Source: Hydnum rufescens UP504 (Eukaryota; Basidiomycota; Agaricomycetes; Cantharellales; Hydnaceae). From it: a stretch of DNA of 64,000 bases. Location: positions 8,402-72,401 of the forward strand of contig MU129108.1 of assembly GCA_014904985.1 (NCBI GenBank), given 5' to 3'. How positions within the stretch are numbered: position 1 is the first letter of the stretch; every line of letters begins with the position of its first letter. Positions 1 to 12,519 of this stretch are shown here, in pieces. Both the position numbers and the translations under genes were made by a program. The notes below the pieces were generated by a model. That model ran no database searches, was not told the origin of the DNA, and worked only from the letters and a program-made list of their open reading frames with translations.

Positions 1-113
1 GCAAGGGCTCCACAACTTCAAGAAGTCTTGACCTCAAACTGTTCCAGATTCAGACACGAGCTTCAGCAAAGAACGAAAGTCCTCAATACATGCCCAGAGA
101 CGCACCACAACAA
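1..113 (-). pseudogene. Fragment of cassette gene 3 at window edge
   Basis: This stretch is an imperfect copy of 24,688-24,797, the 3' part of the first long exon of cassette gene 3 in copy B, in the same orientation. It differs by several one-base insertions and deletions, which break any reading frame. It stops abruptly at the inverted-repeat arm starting at 114. It could be a decayed fourth copy of the gene or a low-quality contig end. Confidence 0.6.
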
Positions 114-387
114 ACTTAAGAATCATATAGTAATTTTTACGCTTGTATAATAACATAATACAGTGCATAATTATGGTTGCTACACCAAGCACAGTGAGGT
201 CTGCCCTTCAGAGAACTTAAGCACAATGCACCAAGTTCAGAACAAGGGGCCCCTGGGGCCCCTTGTCTGAGGATCTGAAATCCACCCCAGAGGCCCCAGG
301 GGCCCCGCCTAAAAACATCTAGTTAGACTATTTAAACGCAAGGCTCATTGTATCTAACTAGATGTATATTTGTGGCTGACCGGGTTG
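114..387 (+). repeat. 274-bp inverted-repeat arm (left) with 3' terminal module
   Basis: This arm is almost identical to the reverse complement of 22,250-22,523, with only two compensating single-base indels in the GGGGCCCC tracts. From 240 on it holds the recurrent terminal module: a GC-rich GGGGCCCC tract, CATCTAGTTAGA...TCTAACTAGATG as a foldback around TGCAAGGCTCAT, and the end GGCTGACCGGGTTG. The two arms face each other. No target-site duplication is visible at their outer ends, so they may be two independent insertions rather than the ends of one 22-kb element. Confidence 0.8.
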
Positions 388-599
388 CAATGATGTGGCC
401 TACCTCGGGACCTGTTGATGCCATTATTCATTGGATCTGTTGGTTGGTAAATGAGGGTCGCAGCGCCACTTGGGCACCCAATCTACTTCCAGATGAATCC
501 TTTGGATTTGCGAAGTCTCCTCCTGTTTGGCATATCAAATTGGATTTGAACCTTGAGCACCCCGAATACTGCAAACCCACTGAGTCCTCGGCCTTGTAA
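388..599 (+). pseudogene. C-terminal remnant resembling the protein at 41.6-42.4 kb
   Basis: An open frame ends at a TAA at 597-599. Its end carries a SFGF...WHIKLDL pattern that matches the TFGI...WHLVIEL pattern at the C-terminus of the accessory protein at 41,614-42,424. The similarity is short and was judged by eye. It directly follows the terminal module at 387. Function is unknown. Confidence 0.3.
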
Positions 600-841
600 T
601 TTTCGTCCTTCTCCACATTCTTTTCCTTTGTGTATTCATAATAAAGTAAAGTTAATACCATATATGGTGTAAAGTTTATTCCTATACAGTTGCAATGCTA
701 TTCGGCATCTGCCAGTGTCGAGTCGTCAAACACTTACACCACCTGCGTAGTTGAAGAAGTACTCAGCCTTGCATTGGAGTGCTTTTTAGGCTACATGCTT
801 GATCCGTTACTGTGCGTATTTGTGGGCCCAGTAAAGTGATT

Positions 842-945
842 ATTGTCTCATTCTCTTGTCTCATTCTCTTGTCTCATTCTCTTGTCTCATTCTCTCATCT
901 TGCCATTCTCTTGTCTCCTGCTCTCTCATCTCACTCTCTCGTCTC
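842..945 (+). repeat. Pyrimidine-rich 13-bp tandem repeat
   Basis: At least four copies of a TCTCATTCTCTTG unit are followed by degenerate CT-rich copies. The rest of 600-1,120 contains nothing recognisable. The tract lies just upstream of the gene starting near 1,121 and could be promoter-associated CT-rich DNA of the kind common in fungi. Confidence 0.6.
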
Positions 946-1120
946 CATAACTGGCAGCTTTTGTTCAACTGGTGACTGTACATCTACCTTGTGTACTTGT
1001 ATTCAGCCTGTAGGACTTCTCCCCCGAGTCACAATATCTTTGCGTAGCTGTGATTCAGGCTTTTAAGCTCCCTCACAATTTATTACAGTTGCTGTTCATA
1101 CTCGCAGCTACTGCTTAATC

Positions 1121-3660
1121 ATGATGAATGGCTGGCGGACTCGCTCGAACCCTATGCTCATTACCCAGTCACCAGAACCTGAAGTCTCCCCAAAGCTCTC
1201 CACCCTTCACTCTCATCATTCTAATACCAGAAGTACCAAGGCCTTGGCTTCTAAATCTCACACCAAAGCTCCACCCAAGATCGGCCCCAAGTCTAGAGTC
1301 CCTCAAAAAACATGCTCTATTGATCCCCCCAAGACCTCTTCCGAGTCCGACGAAGAAGATGCAGACCCGCCTACTACATTGAAAGATCCCAAGTCTTGCA
1401 CCAGGATTGGAGCTGGGCCCGTGGTGCCTCAGGGGGAATCCAGTGTCTCTCAGGGTGCCGGGAGTGATACCCAATCTCGTGATGGAGCTGATGATGATGC
1501 AACTTGGCGACCATCGCATCTTGTCGTTGAAATCGATTCGCGGTCGACTCGTCCTTCGAATCCGAACTCACATGTATCTGTGGGGCAGCAAGGTACTCCT
1601 CATCAGTCAAGTATGTCTCTGTCCCTCCAGCATCGGGCCAAGTCCCAGAGCACACAAGCGCATGGCTTTTCACCTCCACCCTCATCCTCTCGTACATCAC
1701 CTTCCCCTCCTGTTTTGCTTCCTCAGTCGCCCCCTCTGCCCTCGTTCTCATCGCCACATTTGACCACTCAGACTACTCTTGACAATACTTGTAACATGGA
1801 TCCCGATCATGTTGATGATAATGAGGGCATGCACCTTGGTGGGTGGTTCAGTGCCAAACAGGTAGCCTGGGCTCAAAACTGATGTATTGAGTTCCTTGCA
1901 GACTTGGATGCAAAGGCAAAAGAGTGGAAACAAAGTCCTGAATCCATTAGGCGCATTGCCTTGGCGGCAGCCCCGTCGAAATTCCAGCAAAATGGAAATG
2001 CATGGAATGCCTTCCAGTCTTCATATCACCAGTCAAATCCAAACCTCGATTCTTCAGGTATGCCTACCCACATTTACATGGCCATTCTTGTGCTGACAAT
2101 CTTATACACAGTCTCTGCCTCTGAATACACAAGTAATGTGGTTCGGCTGGCATACCTTAAGCTTATCGAGTCTTTTGGAGGCGAGGACTCTGATACTTGG
2201 GCAGCAGAAGCCACAAGGCTCATCACGGAACACTGATGGTGTGAAGGCTGCTGCTGCGAAACAGATTGCGCAGTCAGGAGGGGATATCGCTTGGATTATG
2301 TCTGCTCAGAAGGAAAAATGGACACATGATATGCAATGGCTTGCGACCATGGATGTGCATGCGATGTTTATTATGGTTAGTGGTAACGCTGCATCCCCTG
2401 CTGCTCATGCGCAAAATGAATGCTGCCTGGGATCTATCGAGATGTCCGAATGGTTTAACGCCAAATTCTCGATGGCTGCCGAGATTTCTGATATATATCA
2501 TTTCATTCTTTCGAAACGTTCTCAGCACAGAGGCATTGCGTGAGTTTACGGCTGAGGAGTCCCAGAAGAAGAGAGCATTTGATCTCAGCAATGTCTACAA
2601 GACCCAGACAGCCATCAAGGGCATGCTTGCTGCCCTATTCAGGCCATACGTGGAATTTTCGGTCTTCCCATGGACGAACTTGGCGAAGATTCTAATCGAG
2701 CACAAGCTCGTACTCAGGAATTTTTTGCCCAATGCCCAGTTTCCAAACTTCGGTTCTGAGTATAGTGATCACTATGGAATGTCACATTGGAAGGCCTTAT
2801 ACTTTGCGCTTCAGGATACCAATCCTGAGAGGAAGGTTACACTCAGCAGCCTCGATGATTGGCCAGAGGGGGATGCATCAGATATCCTGTTGATTGTTGA
2901 TCACAATGGGGACGTGATACTATCGCTGAAGGGGGCTAGGGATGCTGCCTCCAAGAAGGTCGCTGGAGGGAGCTCGGGTGGTGGTGCTAAGCGAAGGAAT
3001 GCCAGTGATAGTCTCGTTGACAGTGGGGTGACAAAGAAGATATGAGAGTTGTCATCAGATCTAAGGAAGGGGACCAAGAGGGCCAAAGGAAAGTGGAAGT
3101 CAACACCGCTCTCTAGTGCCTATATCAACAGCGAAAGTGACAATGCTGTAGAGAGTGACCCCTCTGGGCCCTCCGAGGTACATCTTGGAAATGAACTGCA
3201 ACCACAACCAAAGCCCCAGCCTCGTTTTTCCAACTCACAAGCCTCTCCCTCTGTCTCTGGTGTCACCTCAGCCCCTCCGCCTCCACTGATTGACCTCCCA
3301 AGGACGGACTGGAGAGGAGTGGACTTGTCATATTTCGATCCCACCTTGTTTGATAATACCTTCAATGCATATCCTGGATCCGTGAATGGAACCATGGACC
3401 GCAATGCCGACATGATTCTGCTCTGTCAGACTTCTACCCTACAACATGGTGATTATCCTGGAACTGCACAACCTGATGACCTATTTGGGTTTTCAATGGG
3501 GCACCAACAAGGACATGCAGAGATTGGCATGCATGATTTTGGAGGTCCCAGTACCATGTCGGATGGTCTCAACTATGAGAATGGGGTTGCACGTAATTCT
3601 ATGGATGTTACCTGGGGACTTGACAGCCTTGGATTATCTACATCATTTCAACAGTGTTGA
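1121..3660 (+). pseudogene. Uncharacterised protein, diverged relative of cassette gene 3 (broken)
   Basis: The N-terminal ~250 residues are rich in Ser, Pro and Thr with an acidic SSESDEEDAD patch. Probable introns lie at about 1,861-1,900 and 2,059-2,112. The NAWNAFQS motif near 2,005 corresponds to NPFNGYAWKW in the cassettes. The core near 2,350-2,460 contains MVSG...AHAQNE, matching VVAG...AHAQNA of cassette gene 3, and LIVDHNGDVI near 2,890 matches LIIDRTGTVV. Breaks are a frame change near 2,236, another near 2,520 and an in-frame TGA at 3,043-3,045, after which the same frame stays open to 3,660. It lies on the plus strand, opposite to the two cassettes. I do not recognise a catalytic domain. 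Confidence 0.6.
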
Positions 3661-4043
3661 CTTAGTGTCATGCTCCTCTCGGGTTGATGCCCTTATGCAC
3701 CTTTAACTTAGTCTCATGTTTCTCGCTAACTTGCCTATAGTAACTTTTAATGCTATAAGTCTACCCTTGCCATAAGTATATGTATAGGTTGGTGCATGTT
3801 GCAGGCATGAAGTTCAGAGACTGGGGCCCCATTGGGGCCCAACTTGGTCTGGCCGATATGGGGTATTTGGCCCAATTGGGCCCCATGTCGGGAGGGCCTC
3901 CCTAGGTACCAAAAAGTGCCTGGGATTTGGTACCTAAGAAGGTCCTGATATACGGTGGTCCAAGGTGTGGTTGCACTACAAGGATTCATCATCAGAAGAT
4001 TCTATATCATATGACTCTGTCAAACTCAGGTGTAAAGAGATGG
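3661..4043. other. Non-coding GC-rich interval
   Basis: No gene is seen. From 3,830 to 3,905 there are several interleaved GGGGCCCC/GGGCCC palindromes like those in the terminal modules, but the ATCTAGTTAGA foldback and GGCTGACC end are missing. GGTACC-containing inverted repeats lie at 3,904-3,943. Confidence 0.5.
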
Positions 4044-5863
4044 CTATAGTTGGTGAGCCATGACAGGTGTCATAGGTGGGTTGCTGCCACTATCCTCAAA
4101 TTCCAAAGGTTGCCCAATAGCTTGGGCATATTCCTCATCCGAAAGACAAAATTGAAGAGCTTGGATCAACTCACGGAATTGTTTAACATCCACCCTGGGA
4201 GGGTTGACAGCTGGGAGGCCATGAGTGGAATCCAGCTTACGTAGGACTTGGAGGAGACCAGAGAGGAAAGGAATAATCAACCAGTAGAGATTGAAAGTGG
4301 CTAGGTGGGATCTATCACAGGCAGTGTCCTGCAAAAGGAATGCCACCTGGTTTATGATAGTTCCCAGTGCAATTGTGGGAGTTGGAAAGCTGGGTTCTAT
4401 AGCTTCAGTGATACATCGGATATGGCCAGTAAAAGTCATGAGACTTTGCAACTGCTGCCATATGTTCTGGTGGGCCTGGGCTACCTGAGTCTGAGCAGCT
4501 TTGGTGTCATTGCGGAGCTGCTCACAGTCCTCTTTGATAGTCTGAGCATCAGCCATCATAAGGTGCCAGATGGAGTCTAAGTTCTCCTGGACACTATTTA
4601 AGGATTCGGTATCACGGTTACAGAGGATCTCCCAGATGTGGCGATGGGCATCAAGATCTTGATGCGCATCATTGACTTGAGACTGGGTCCAGGCAAGATG
4701 CCTTTCCTAGCACTCAAATCCTGGGCCCAATGATGGTGGGGATCCTGTGGTGGAGGCCATGGGTGAGGTAAATTTCAAGGAGAGCAGTGCCAAGGTCTTG
4801 GAGGTGGAGGTGGAGGAGAGTGAATGACAGTGTGAGGCGAGAAGTTGATGGTATGGTTTGCCGGCTTGATAGTTGCACTAGATACAACATGGAAAGGCTG
4901 TGGAGCTGCAGGCCGTAAGGGTGGAGACAAGGTGGTTCTATCAAACCCCCCTGGAACCTCACTCATAGTTTCCATCCACAGAAGGTAGCTAGGCAGACAA
5001 GAATACCTTGTTTCCACAGGTGCCTTTGTGTCTTCCTCTTCCCAGGTAGCCGGGTTAGCATCTGGAGGATGAGAAGTGGCTGCAGCCTTGGAATGTGGTC
5101 TTGTACTAGGCCAGGTACACCAAGCTATTGATTCCTCTTCAGCCTCTATTAATCTTTGTGTATACTCTTGGAATTCACCTTCACTATTCTTGTAAGGAGT
5201 CCAGACTGGGCTTGGCTTGGGCCCCTCATCCTCCTCTTCCAAGGCTTGGATGAGATCTTCCACACTTTGGACAGGTTGATCTTGGAGAATTGATCTGATA
5301 TGGAATTTAATGTTGGGGTCAGTGTGGATATTGTACAAGCCAATGGATTCTGGAAAAGACTGGCAAGTATTTCCCTCAGGCACCTTGACTACCCCCAGAT
5401 CTGTCATTCCGGGCTCAGGTCTAGGCGTAGGGCCTGCTACATTAAAGAGATCAGCCACCTGTGTGGCTGGGACCCCATTGGCAAGAGCCATAGCCGGGCT
5501 AAGGCTACCCTGGGCATACTTAGTATGTATGCCTCCAAGGCTTGCCTCAGACTCCTTGCTATCTGGCTTAGTATGGCGAGGGTCTCAAGTCCACTGCAAA
5601 AGGTGCCGTAATGCCACTAAAGGCTGGAAATGGTCATTACTAATAGGGCTTCCATTGCCAGAGGGACCCAAGACTGGTCCAAGAAGGATATTTGGAGCCA
5701 AGTCACTAAGGTGTGTAGTAGCCGGGTCATAAGGAATGATAGATTTGTCAGACATCACGAGGTCACTGATATTGGAGCTGGCAGAAATGGAGGAGTTCGA
5801 GGGATGGGATTGGAACGGGCCAGCTGTGATGTAGGAGTTGGAGGTGGATTTGGAAGAAGGCAT
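4044..5863 (-). pseudogene. Unknown low-complexity coding block, possibly gag-like
   Basis: Three consecutive minus-strand reading frames look like one broken gene: 5,863-5,585 (Ser/Asn-rich N-terminus), 5,491-4,775 (238 residues, acidic, Pro-rich end) and 4,559-4,044 (171 residues, starting with a Gln-rich probable coiled coil, then hydrophobic segments and a C-terminus with FCLSDEEYAQAIGQP). No zinc knuckle or protease motif is seen. A gag-like protein of the nearby Ty3/gypsy element is possible but not shown; a cellular hypothetical protein is the alternative. Confidence 0.4.
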
Positions 5864-7160
5864 AGTTGTGTGGTAGCGGTCTGTTTGGATGAATGAGGAG
5901 TTGTTTAGGTTGTGCTGTTTGACGGTTCTTGGGCACAGATGACACCTTTATATCTTCCTAGTGTATTTAGAACCTTCCTGATCATTCTGAGCATCAGGAG
6001 GGATCTATGCCATGCTGATAGGGGCTTGTTGAGTGGCAATGGGATGCCCGAATGTGAACGAGTCTCGTATCTATCATGGCATGAATTTCTGTAGAAACTG
6101 CAGCCAGGAGATCAGAGGTGATGATTTTAACAGATCTAATAGTCTAGGGGGCTTGTGTCAACTCTCCTTAGACTGCCTGTGTGGTTGTTGAGTGTTTTCT
6201 GGCTTTTGATCACTCGAGATCCTACAAGTTCCAAGTAGGCGAGGGTGCCTTCTCACAGTGTGGCAACTTCCAGGTCTGTTTGTTTCTGCGCTGATTTGTT
6301 TGGTTCGTAAATCAGATCCTTGATTTCCCTTGATGAAGTCCCTGTTGCTAAGAAAGAGGAGGTAGGGCTGGTACAGACTTTTAGTTTTGTCTTAGGTCAT
6401 CCTTTCCAGTGGCTTTCAGGCATTCCTGGTTCTTCCACTGTTCCCAGACTGCATCCCAATTTGGCTTGGGAATTCGATATGAAGTCAGCCAATTAGGATT
6501 TCACATATATGAAGTAGGATTTGAAGGTATGTATTCATCATCATTATTAATGAAAATGTCGAGATGTCAGAGTTTGTCCATTTCCCAGTTAATTCTGGAT
6601 TTGTTTCCGGATTTGTTCCAGTTTGTTTCCGGTTTTGGTTCCAGCCTGTTTCCGATTTGTCCCTGTCTCCATTTCATTTCCCCTTCATTTCCTCGTTTCC
6701 TTTACTTCCAGTTCCCACACACTTACCCCTGGCCCTGTCCCTGTCCCCTCCACTTTCCCATCCCCTGCCTGCTCCCCCTCTTGTGCCTGCCCCCCTGTAA
6801 CCACCTCTCATTAAGCGATCAATCCCCCATAGTATAGGAACTATGTATAAGTAGTCCGGGGCGAAATCCAGAGATTCAGCTTTGAGCTTTGGTCTCTCAG
6901 GATTTCTGCTTCTACTCTGGACTACAGGTTAGTCTCACTGTACCTATTCCCTTAATGCTAATCTCAGGATTTCCGCTTCTACTCCGGACTACAGTCCGAG
7001 TACTTTCCAGTTGACTCTGTGAGCTTAAGGACTGCTGTGCTCATTTCTGCCTAGTCCCTTCCAGGCTGCTGGACTGCCTCTCTGTCTCATCCTCGTTATC
7101 TCATTCTTGCCCAGATTCTCCCGGACTTAGCCGGACTTACACCGGACTTAGTTGGAGTTA
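5864..7160. other. Non-coding interval with LTR-like promoter features
   Basis: No convincing gene. A pyrimidine-rich run (6,640-6,800) is followed by TATGTATAAGTAGTCC at about 6,842-6,857 and two near copies of a GATTTCYGCTTCTACT element (6,900-6,980). This combination resembles a basidiomycete Ty3/gypsy LTR read on the plus strand. LTR ends and a target duplication were not identified. That orientation disagrees with the minus-strand integrase next to it, so it may be a separate insertion. Confidence 0.3.
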
Positions 7161-7167
7161 TCTGTGT

Positions 7168-8827
7168 TTATATTTGTTTGGTGCTCTCATCACAGCGTGG
7201 CCCTGACATGAGACCTGACTCATCCAAGTCATCAGTTTTGTCTGATATTGGAGCCGTGTCAACCATGGTGTCTTGACTGCAGTGAAAGAATTGTTTGACA
7301 CAGTTTCCAGCTATAGATCCCTTCATGACAGTCCCATCAAGCTCCCTCAATTTGTAGGCACCCATCGCTAGGTTTCTATGCACACAAAAAGGACCAGCCC
7401 AATGGTCATGGTATTTACCACCTTTAAATTTTGCATTAATGTCAAATCTGGCTTGGTGTACTAATACCATGGTTCCTGGGGGATAGGGTGTTGTCATTAG
7501 GTGTCGCTTATTATGCTTAGCAAAGTCAACAGCTGCCCAGATTCTCATGCATTCATTTTCCGTTGCTGCCATTTTTCTATCTTGGGCCAGAGCCGAGAAC
7601 TGCCTTGCCCGGATTGCCAACAAATCCTCTCATGTCTTGACTTGATGCCAGTCAAGGGTGTGCCATGACTTGTCCGTAATATGAAAGGGAAATAGGTGGG
7701 CTCATCCATATAACAAAAAGTAGGGTGAAAACCCTGTAACTTGCCAGGTAGTGACCCTATCAGCCCATAAAGCTGGATAAAAATGCTGACTCCAGTCCTG
7801 TTTTCTTTTACTGCAGAGTTTCCATATTGAGTTTATCCAGGTCCGGTGCCCTCGCTCGATCATTCCATTCCCCTGAGGATGGTAGGGTGTGGATTTTACC
7901 AATGGAATTCCATAGTGATGAGTCAAGGCTGAAAAAGCACTGTCAAACTCAGTACCATTGTCTGAGGTAACCTGAGGTATGCATCCAAACCTACATATAA
8001 CATCCTGGAATAGGAAGTCAGTGACTAACTCAGCTTTCTTTGTTTTCAGCATTCGTGCTTCAATCCATCCAGTCAAATCATCGTGGATGTCGACAATATA
8101 TCTGTAACCCGCTGATATGATATACATGTCCACTACGTCAATATTGAATTTGTGCAGGATTGTAGGTATGTAAGTTGGTAACAACTGTACTTTTGGTCTA
8201 TGTGACGACCATAACTGACACTCTTGGCATGAGCGACAGAACTGTATTACATCAGACATCATGTTTGGCCAAAAGTACATATCTGCAATCTTTTTGTATG
8301 TGGGATCTCTACCCCAATGGCCAGACTTGTTATGAGCCCGATGCATTATGTCTTGTTGCTGGTCCTTATCTTGGAGAACTAGCTGGGGTGATCCACTATG
8401 CCATTTCCACAACCGGTCATCATACAGGAAGAATTTCCATGTGGTTCATATGAATTTGTTCCAGTCTACACCATGTGGAATGCTCAAATCATTGAGGTAA
8501 GCCTCAATCTGATCCCAATACCCCTTTGCTGTCCCTATCCATATGCTTATGAACATGTTCTCATGTTTCTGGTGTGTCCAACTTCTCACTCTCACTTGAC
8601 TCTGGTTCTGCATTGCTGTTATGAACCTCCGCCACCTGAGAGTGCATGGTCCACAAGGTTTGGTCACTATCTTTGAATGTGTAATTCACTAATTGTTTGC
8701 AGTTGCTTAGCAGGTCCACAACTTCATCAGGTTTGGACTTCAATCTTGCATGTTCAACCTCGTATTCTTCCTCCTCCGTCAAGATGAAACCCATGTCCAT
8801 GGCATAGGCTACTGGTCTCATCCCCAT
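7168..8827 (-). pseudogene. Ty3/gypsy pol fragment: integrase
   Basis: Integrase inserts retrotransposon DNA into the chromosome. The 8,412-7,702 frame shows the HHCC zinc finger (HRAHNKSGHWG ... CRSCQEC) and the catalytic DDE core: D in YIVDIHDDLTG, D in TSDNGTEFDS, E in GNGMIERGHRT. The 7,623-7,168 frame is the C-terminal GPY/F-like region (PPGTMVLV ... GPFCVHRN). The 8,827-8,446 piece upstream probably belongs to the connection/RNase H end. Reverse transcriptase and protease are absent and the frame changes near 7,640 and 8,440, so it is a dead 5'-truncated remnant. Confidence 0.9.
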
Positions 8828-8963
8828 GATGAAGTGGCCGCTTTTGTGGGGTTCTAACTTGTCTTCTGTATCCGTTGCGTCCTCTTTCGTTCATTCTCTG
8901 TGTGACAGACCATCTGGCCCAGCATGCTGTGCTGCTGGTACATGCTTGAACTCAAAGTTGAAG

Positions 8964-9115
8964 CAACCCAGTCGCCACTTTTCCCCATCACCTTAGATAT
9001 AATGAGCCTTGCTTTTATTATATCTAAGTAGGGATTTCACCGGGGGGCCCCCAGGGGCCAGATAAGGTCATTTTCAGATTGAGACATGGGGGCCCCAGGG
9101 GCCCCTTCAAGGGAA
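8964..9115 (-). repeat. 3' terminal module of cassette A
   Basis: Read on the minus strand: GGGGCCCC-rich DNA (9,050-9,110), then CTTAGATATAATAAAAGC...CTCATTATATCTAAG as a foldback, and the end GGCGACTGGGTTG at 8,964. It lies ~200 bp beyond the stop of cassette gene 3, exactly as the module at 22,250-22,523 follows copy B. The terminal sequence is diverged from the GGCTGACC form. Confidence 0.65.
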
Positions 9116-9317
9116 CTTTGGCAATTTTCCCTGCAGCTTAAGGTGCTCTTTTGCAGATGGACTCAGTAGTGAGGAATCAAATTTTATCAACTGGGCTGTG
9201 GTATTAGTTACACAAGTAACAAAAACTACTGTAGATGAGAGGGGGGTGGACTAAAGATGAGAAAATTAAAGAATGATAGGGTGAATGAATTAAAACATGC
9301 AGTGAGAGTCAGTCAAC

Positions 9318-12300
9318 CTACTCTGGCATGTTCCCAAATGAACTATACATCCCATGCTGCATCATATCTCGATAGAGTATAGACCAGTCAACTTCACTTT
9401 TCACCCCAGGTACAGAGTTGGATGGTCCAGGGAGACCAAAGACAGAGTTTGATTGGTGAGGGACAAAGTTGGATGGTCCAGCTGGTCCAGCAAGACCAAC
9501 GGAAGGATCAGAATTTGGTTGGCAAGGGACAAAGTTGGATTGTCCAGCAAGACCAAAGAGAGGATCACTGTTTGATTGGCCAGGGACAAAGTTGGATTGT
9601 CCAGCAAGACCAACAGAATGATCAGAATTTGGTTGGCCAGGTATGAAGTCAGATGGTCCAGCAAGGCGGAAGAGAGGATTAGACTTTCTGAATGTGTGGC
9701 CAGAAGTTGGGACACTCACTCCTTGGAGAGCATTCAGACCTAATTCCCCATAGTTCTGGGGGCCATCCAGATGTTGACGCAGAATTGGGTGGGTAATCGT
9801 CAATTCGGTTGGCTTATTGGGAGCATCCAACCCAAGGGAATCATTGTCCATCTCATCTCCTGAGGTGATCACCTCAGTGGACTTCGGCTGTGCTTTCTTG
9901 CCCTTTCGGTGCTTTGAATTGGGCAGATTAGTACTGCTCAATCCTTCAGACTTGGCACTCTGGGTGAAGCGCCCACAGGAGTCCTTTGATAAGTGTTGAA
10001 CATTTGAAGGTCCAGCAGTATTCAATGAGGAGTGTTCAATGGCAATATTGCGAACATGGTGGACAACTGTACCAGTCCGGTCAATGATTAAGGCAATATC
10101 ATCATCTTCATCTTCATCTTCCAAATTCCAAGACTTGACCTTGATGGAACAGTCTTTGCCTTTGTGGAATTCGCTAATGAGATATCTCCACTCTCCACCT
10201 TCCCATGTTTTGTAGCCTCGTCGAGGGTGGGGGGCAGGGCACTCTGCTTCCAGTGGCCAACCAACAATGCACACATGATGCTGGGCCAACATGAATAGTA
10301 GGTGTGTCCAAGGAACAGTATTTGGAAACCATGCATGGTCAACAAAAAGGTTCCTAATATATTTTGAGGTGGCAGAGTAGGCAGCATCATGGGACTTGAG
10401 TTCCTTTACTTTCTCTGCCTTCTTGGTCTCTTCATGCCACTTCAATAGACCACGTCCATTGAGGTGTTGATGCAAGACCTTGACAAAGAGGTCATTGAGA
10501 CACTTATCCAGGTTGAATTTGCCATTTGCAATCTTTTCGATTTCAGGAGATCTGCAGATTACAGCATTTTGGGCATGTGCCGCATGAGCGCCTGCTTGTC
10601 CTGCAACAACAAATAGTATTGTATGGACATTGAATTTGGCCATGTGCGCCATTTCAGCCTTCATTGCCTTCTTCTTTCGTGCCATGAACTTGGCAACTTT
10701 GGACCCCTGGGTCAGCTTGATGTCATTATCCACCCTTGCAGTTTGAGCCAAGATATGTAGGTCCTCAAGCCATGACTCAAGACCCTCGGGATCGCCATTG
10801 AAAGCTTCCTTCTCTTTAAGGTATGCATCCTTCAATTCGCTGGAAGGCACTATAGACAGATGCTTATTAGGATGTGTTCCTACTGACTCAAAGAACAAAA
10901 GGAGTACTCACAAGCTGGAAGACCCTCCTTTTTCCACTTCCATGCATACCCATTGAAAGGATTTGAGGCATGCTTGGCTTTCAGAGTCAAAGTGATATTG
11001 GCAAGGCACTCCACCTGATGCAATGGGTGATTATGTTTTTCAGTGAGTTTGGCCAGAGCATCAGTGAAGGCCTGCATTAAGCCTTTCACTTCATTTGCAA
11101 GCTCAATGGGCAAAGGCCCTGTCACATATGACTTCCCCTGGGTCTTGGCACCAGGGCTCGTAGCGGTATTATCCTGATGCACATCCTCATCTGTGTTTTC
11201 ATCATCATCAAGTTCTGATGAATCGCCATCATTACCAGATCCATCATCATCGGAGAAGTGGACTGTTTTAGCTTGGTGATGGGCTGCTTTTGAGGGTAAT
11301 GGATGAGGGCGCCATACAGGAGAGGAACGAGGGTGTGATGTGGGTGATGTGGTGCTACAATGTTTCAAGGATGGACTACACTCATGGAATAGCAGAGCTT
11401 TCTCATGATTGGGACTGTAAGTGAAGGTTGCATGTCAGTAAATAACCTTGAGAAGATAAAAAGGACAGACATACTATACACATCGGTGGAGGGCTTTAAC
11501 AAGCTTCAACAGCTTGACCTCAAACTGAACTAAGTTCAGGTTACAGTGTTCAGCAAAGAAGTTCAATCCTTCCACAATGCCAAGGGGGCCACAAGAACCA
11601 CGCTGCATCTCTTGAACGAGACACAACACACCCATGCCTTGGAAAACATGATTGAGCATGCGATCAACATATTCAACATCTTCACTGGGATCCACACCGC
11701 CATCTGGTAAAGACAATACAATGGCACTGACAGAGTTGGCATCCCAAATGTGGAGAAGATCTCCTGGGTGGGCCTCAGGAATGCTTTTCGGGAGTTGGAG
11801 TGCTAATGCCTGGGCTTCTTTGAGGAGTTCAGCTGGCATGTATTTCTGGACTTCCTCCAAAAGCTGACTGGGAGTGTCAGACAGATACGAAGGGGAAAGA
11901 GGACCATCATCAGATGACAGATTGATGTTCAAAGCAGGGAGAGGGGGTTCAGCACAATGGGCAGTCTTTTCAGGTGATGAATGTGAGGATGGGGTGGGTG
12001 ATTCAGCATGATGCACAGTCTTTGCAGGCGATGAATGCGAGTCTGTAACGGGCTGTGAGACTTGTCATTCAGTCATTTCCACAAAAACTCGGGTTGACCA
12101 GGAGGTAGAGGGAGTGGAGCCAACAATGTGGACTTTTCACTTGGCTCCAGGAGGGCCAACCTTGGGTGGTGCATCCATAACTTTGCACTTGGCTGCGCAT
12201 TGTGTTGCCACAGGACTGAGGTGTTCCCCATTATGAGGCTGTGAGGTGACCTTTGTACAGTATGCAAATCATAAGTATTAGATAAGACAGACAACAGAGG

Positions 12301-12425
12301 ATGCATGTACATACAGTGTCAACAGATGCAGTATCAGCATCTGAGTGGTCTTTAGAAGGCCCACTCCTGAAGGTACGTGTTTTCTTGTATGTTTTAATAG
12401 GTGATTTTGGGGTAGTAGAAGCCAT
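9318..12425 (-). pseudogene. Cassette A gene 3: large uncharacterised multi-exon protein
   Basis: Predicted introns are 12,239-12,314, 11,415-11,474 (60 bp, at the same place and of the same length in copy B) and one near 10,860-10,920. The N-terminus is basic (KTYKKTRTF). Next comes a domain with SQLLEEVQKYMP, HIWDANSV and IVLSLPDGG, an acidic linker (11,180-11,250), NPFNGYAWKWKKEGLPA, an Ala/His segment VVAG...AHAAHAQN, and EFHKGKDCSIKV followed by an acidic stretch. The C-terminus has about five ~20-residue repeats (LAGQSNFVPGQSNSDP type). In-frame TGA codons at 12,137-12,139 and 12,065-12,067 suggest a pseudogene. No known domain is recognised; a relative lies at 22,565-25,854. Confidence 0.65.
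9420..9690 (-). repeat. ~60-bp tandem coding repeats in cassette A gene 3
   Basis: About five imperfect units each encode roughly LAGQSNFVPGQSNSD. The unit length is a multiple of three, so the frame is preserved. Copy B of the gene has only short degenerate counterparts, so the array expanded after duplication or contracted in B. Confidence 0.75.
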
Positions 12426-12519
12426 GGCGGGGCAGAAGGATTGGGAGTCTCCTCTTCAACAGATAGGGTAGGTGCCAAATGTCTGTATCCCCACGAGAAA
12501 TCCAAGGATTGCTCCTGGG

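Noticed and set aside
5864..9115. Complete LTR retrotransposon between 5.9 and 9.1 kb
   Set aside because: No second LTR, no reverse transcriptase and no primer-binding site in a consistent orientation could be identified; only an integrase fragment is secure.
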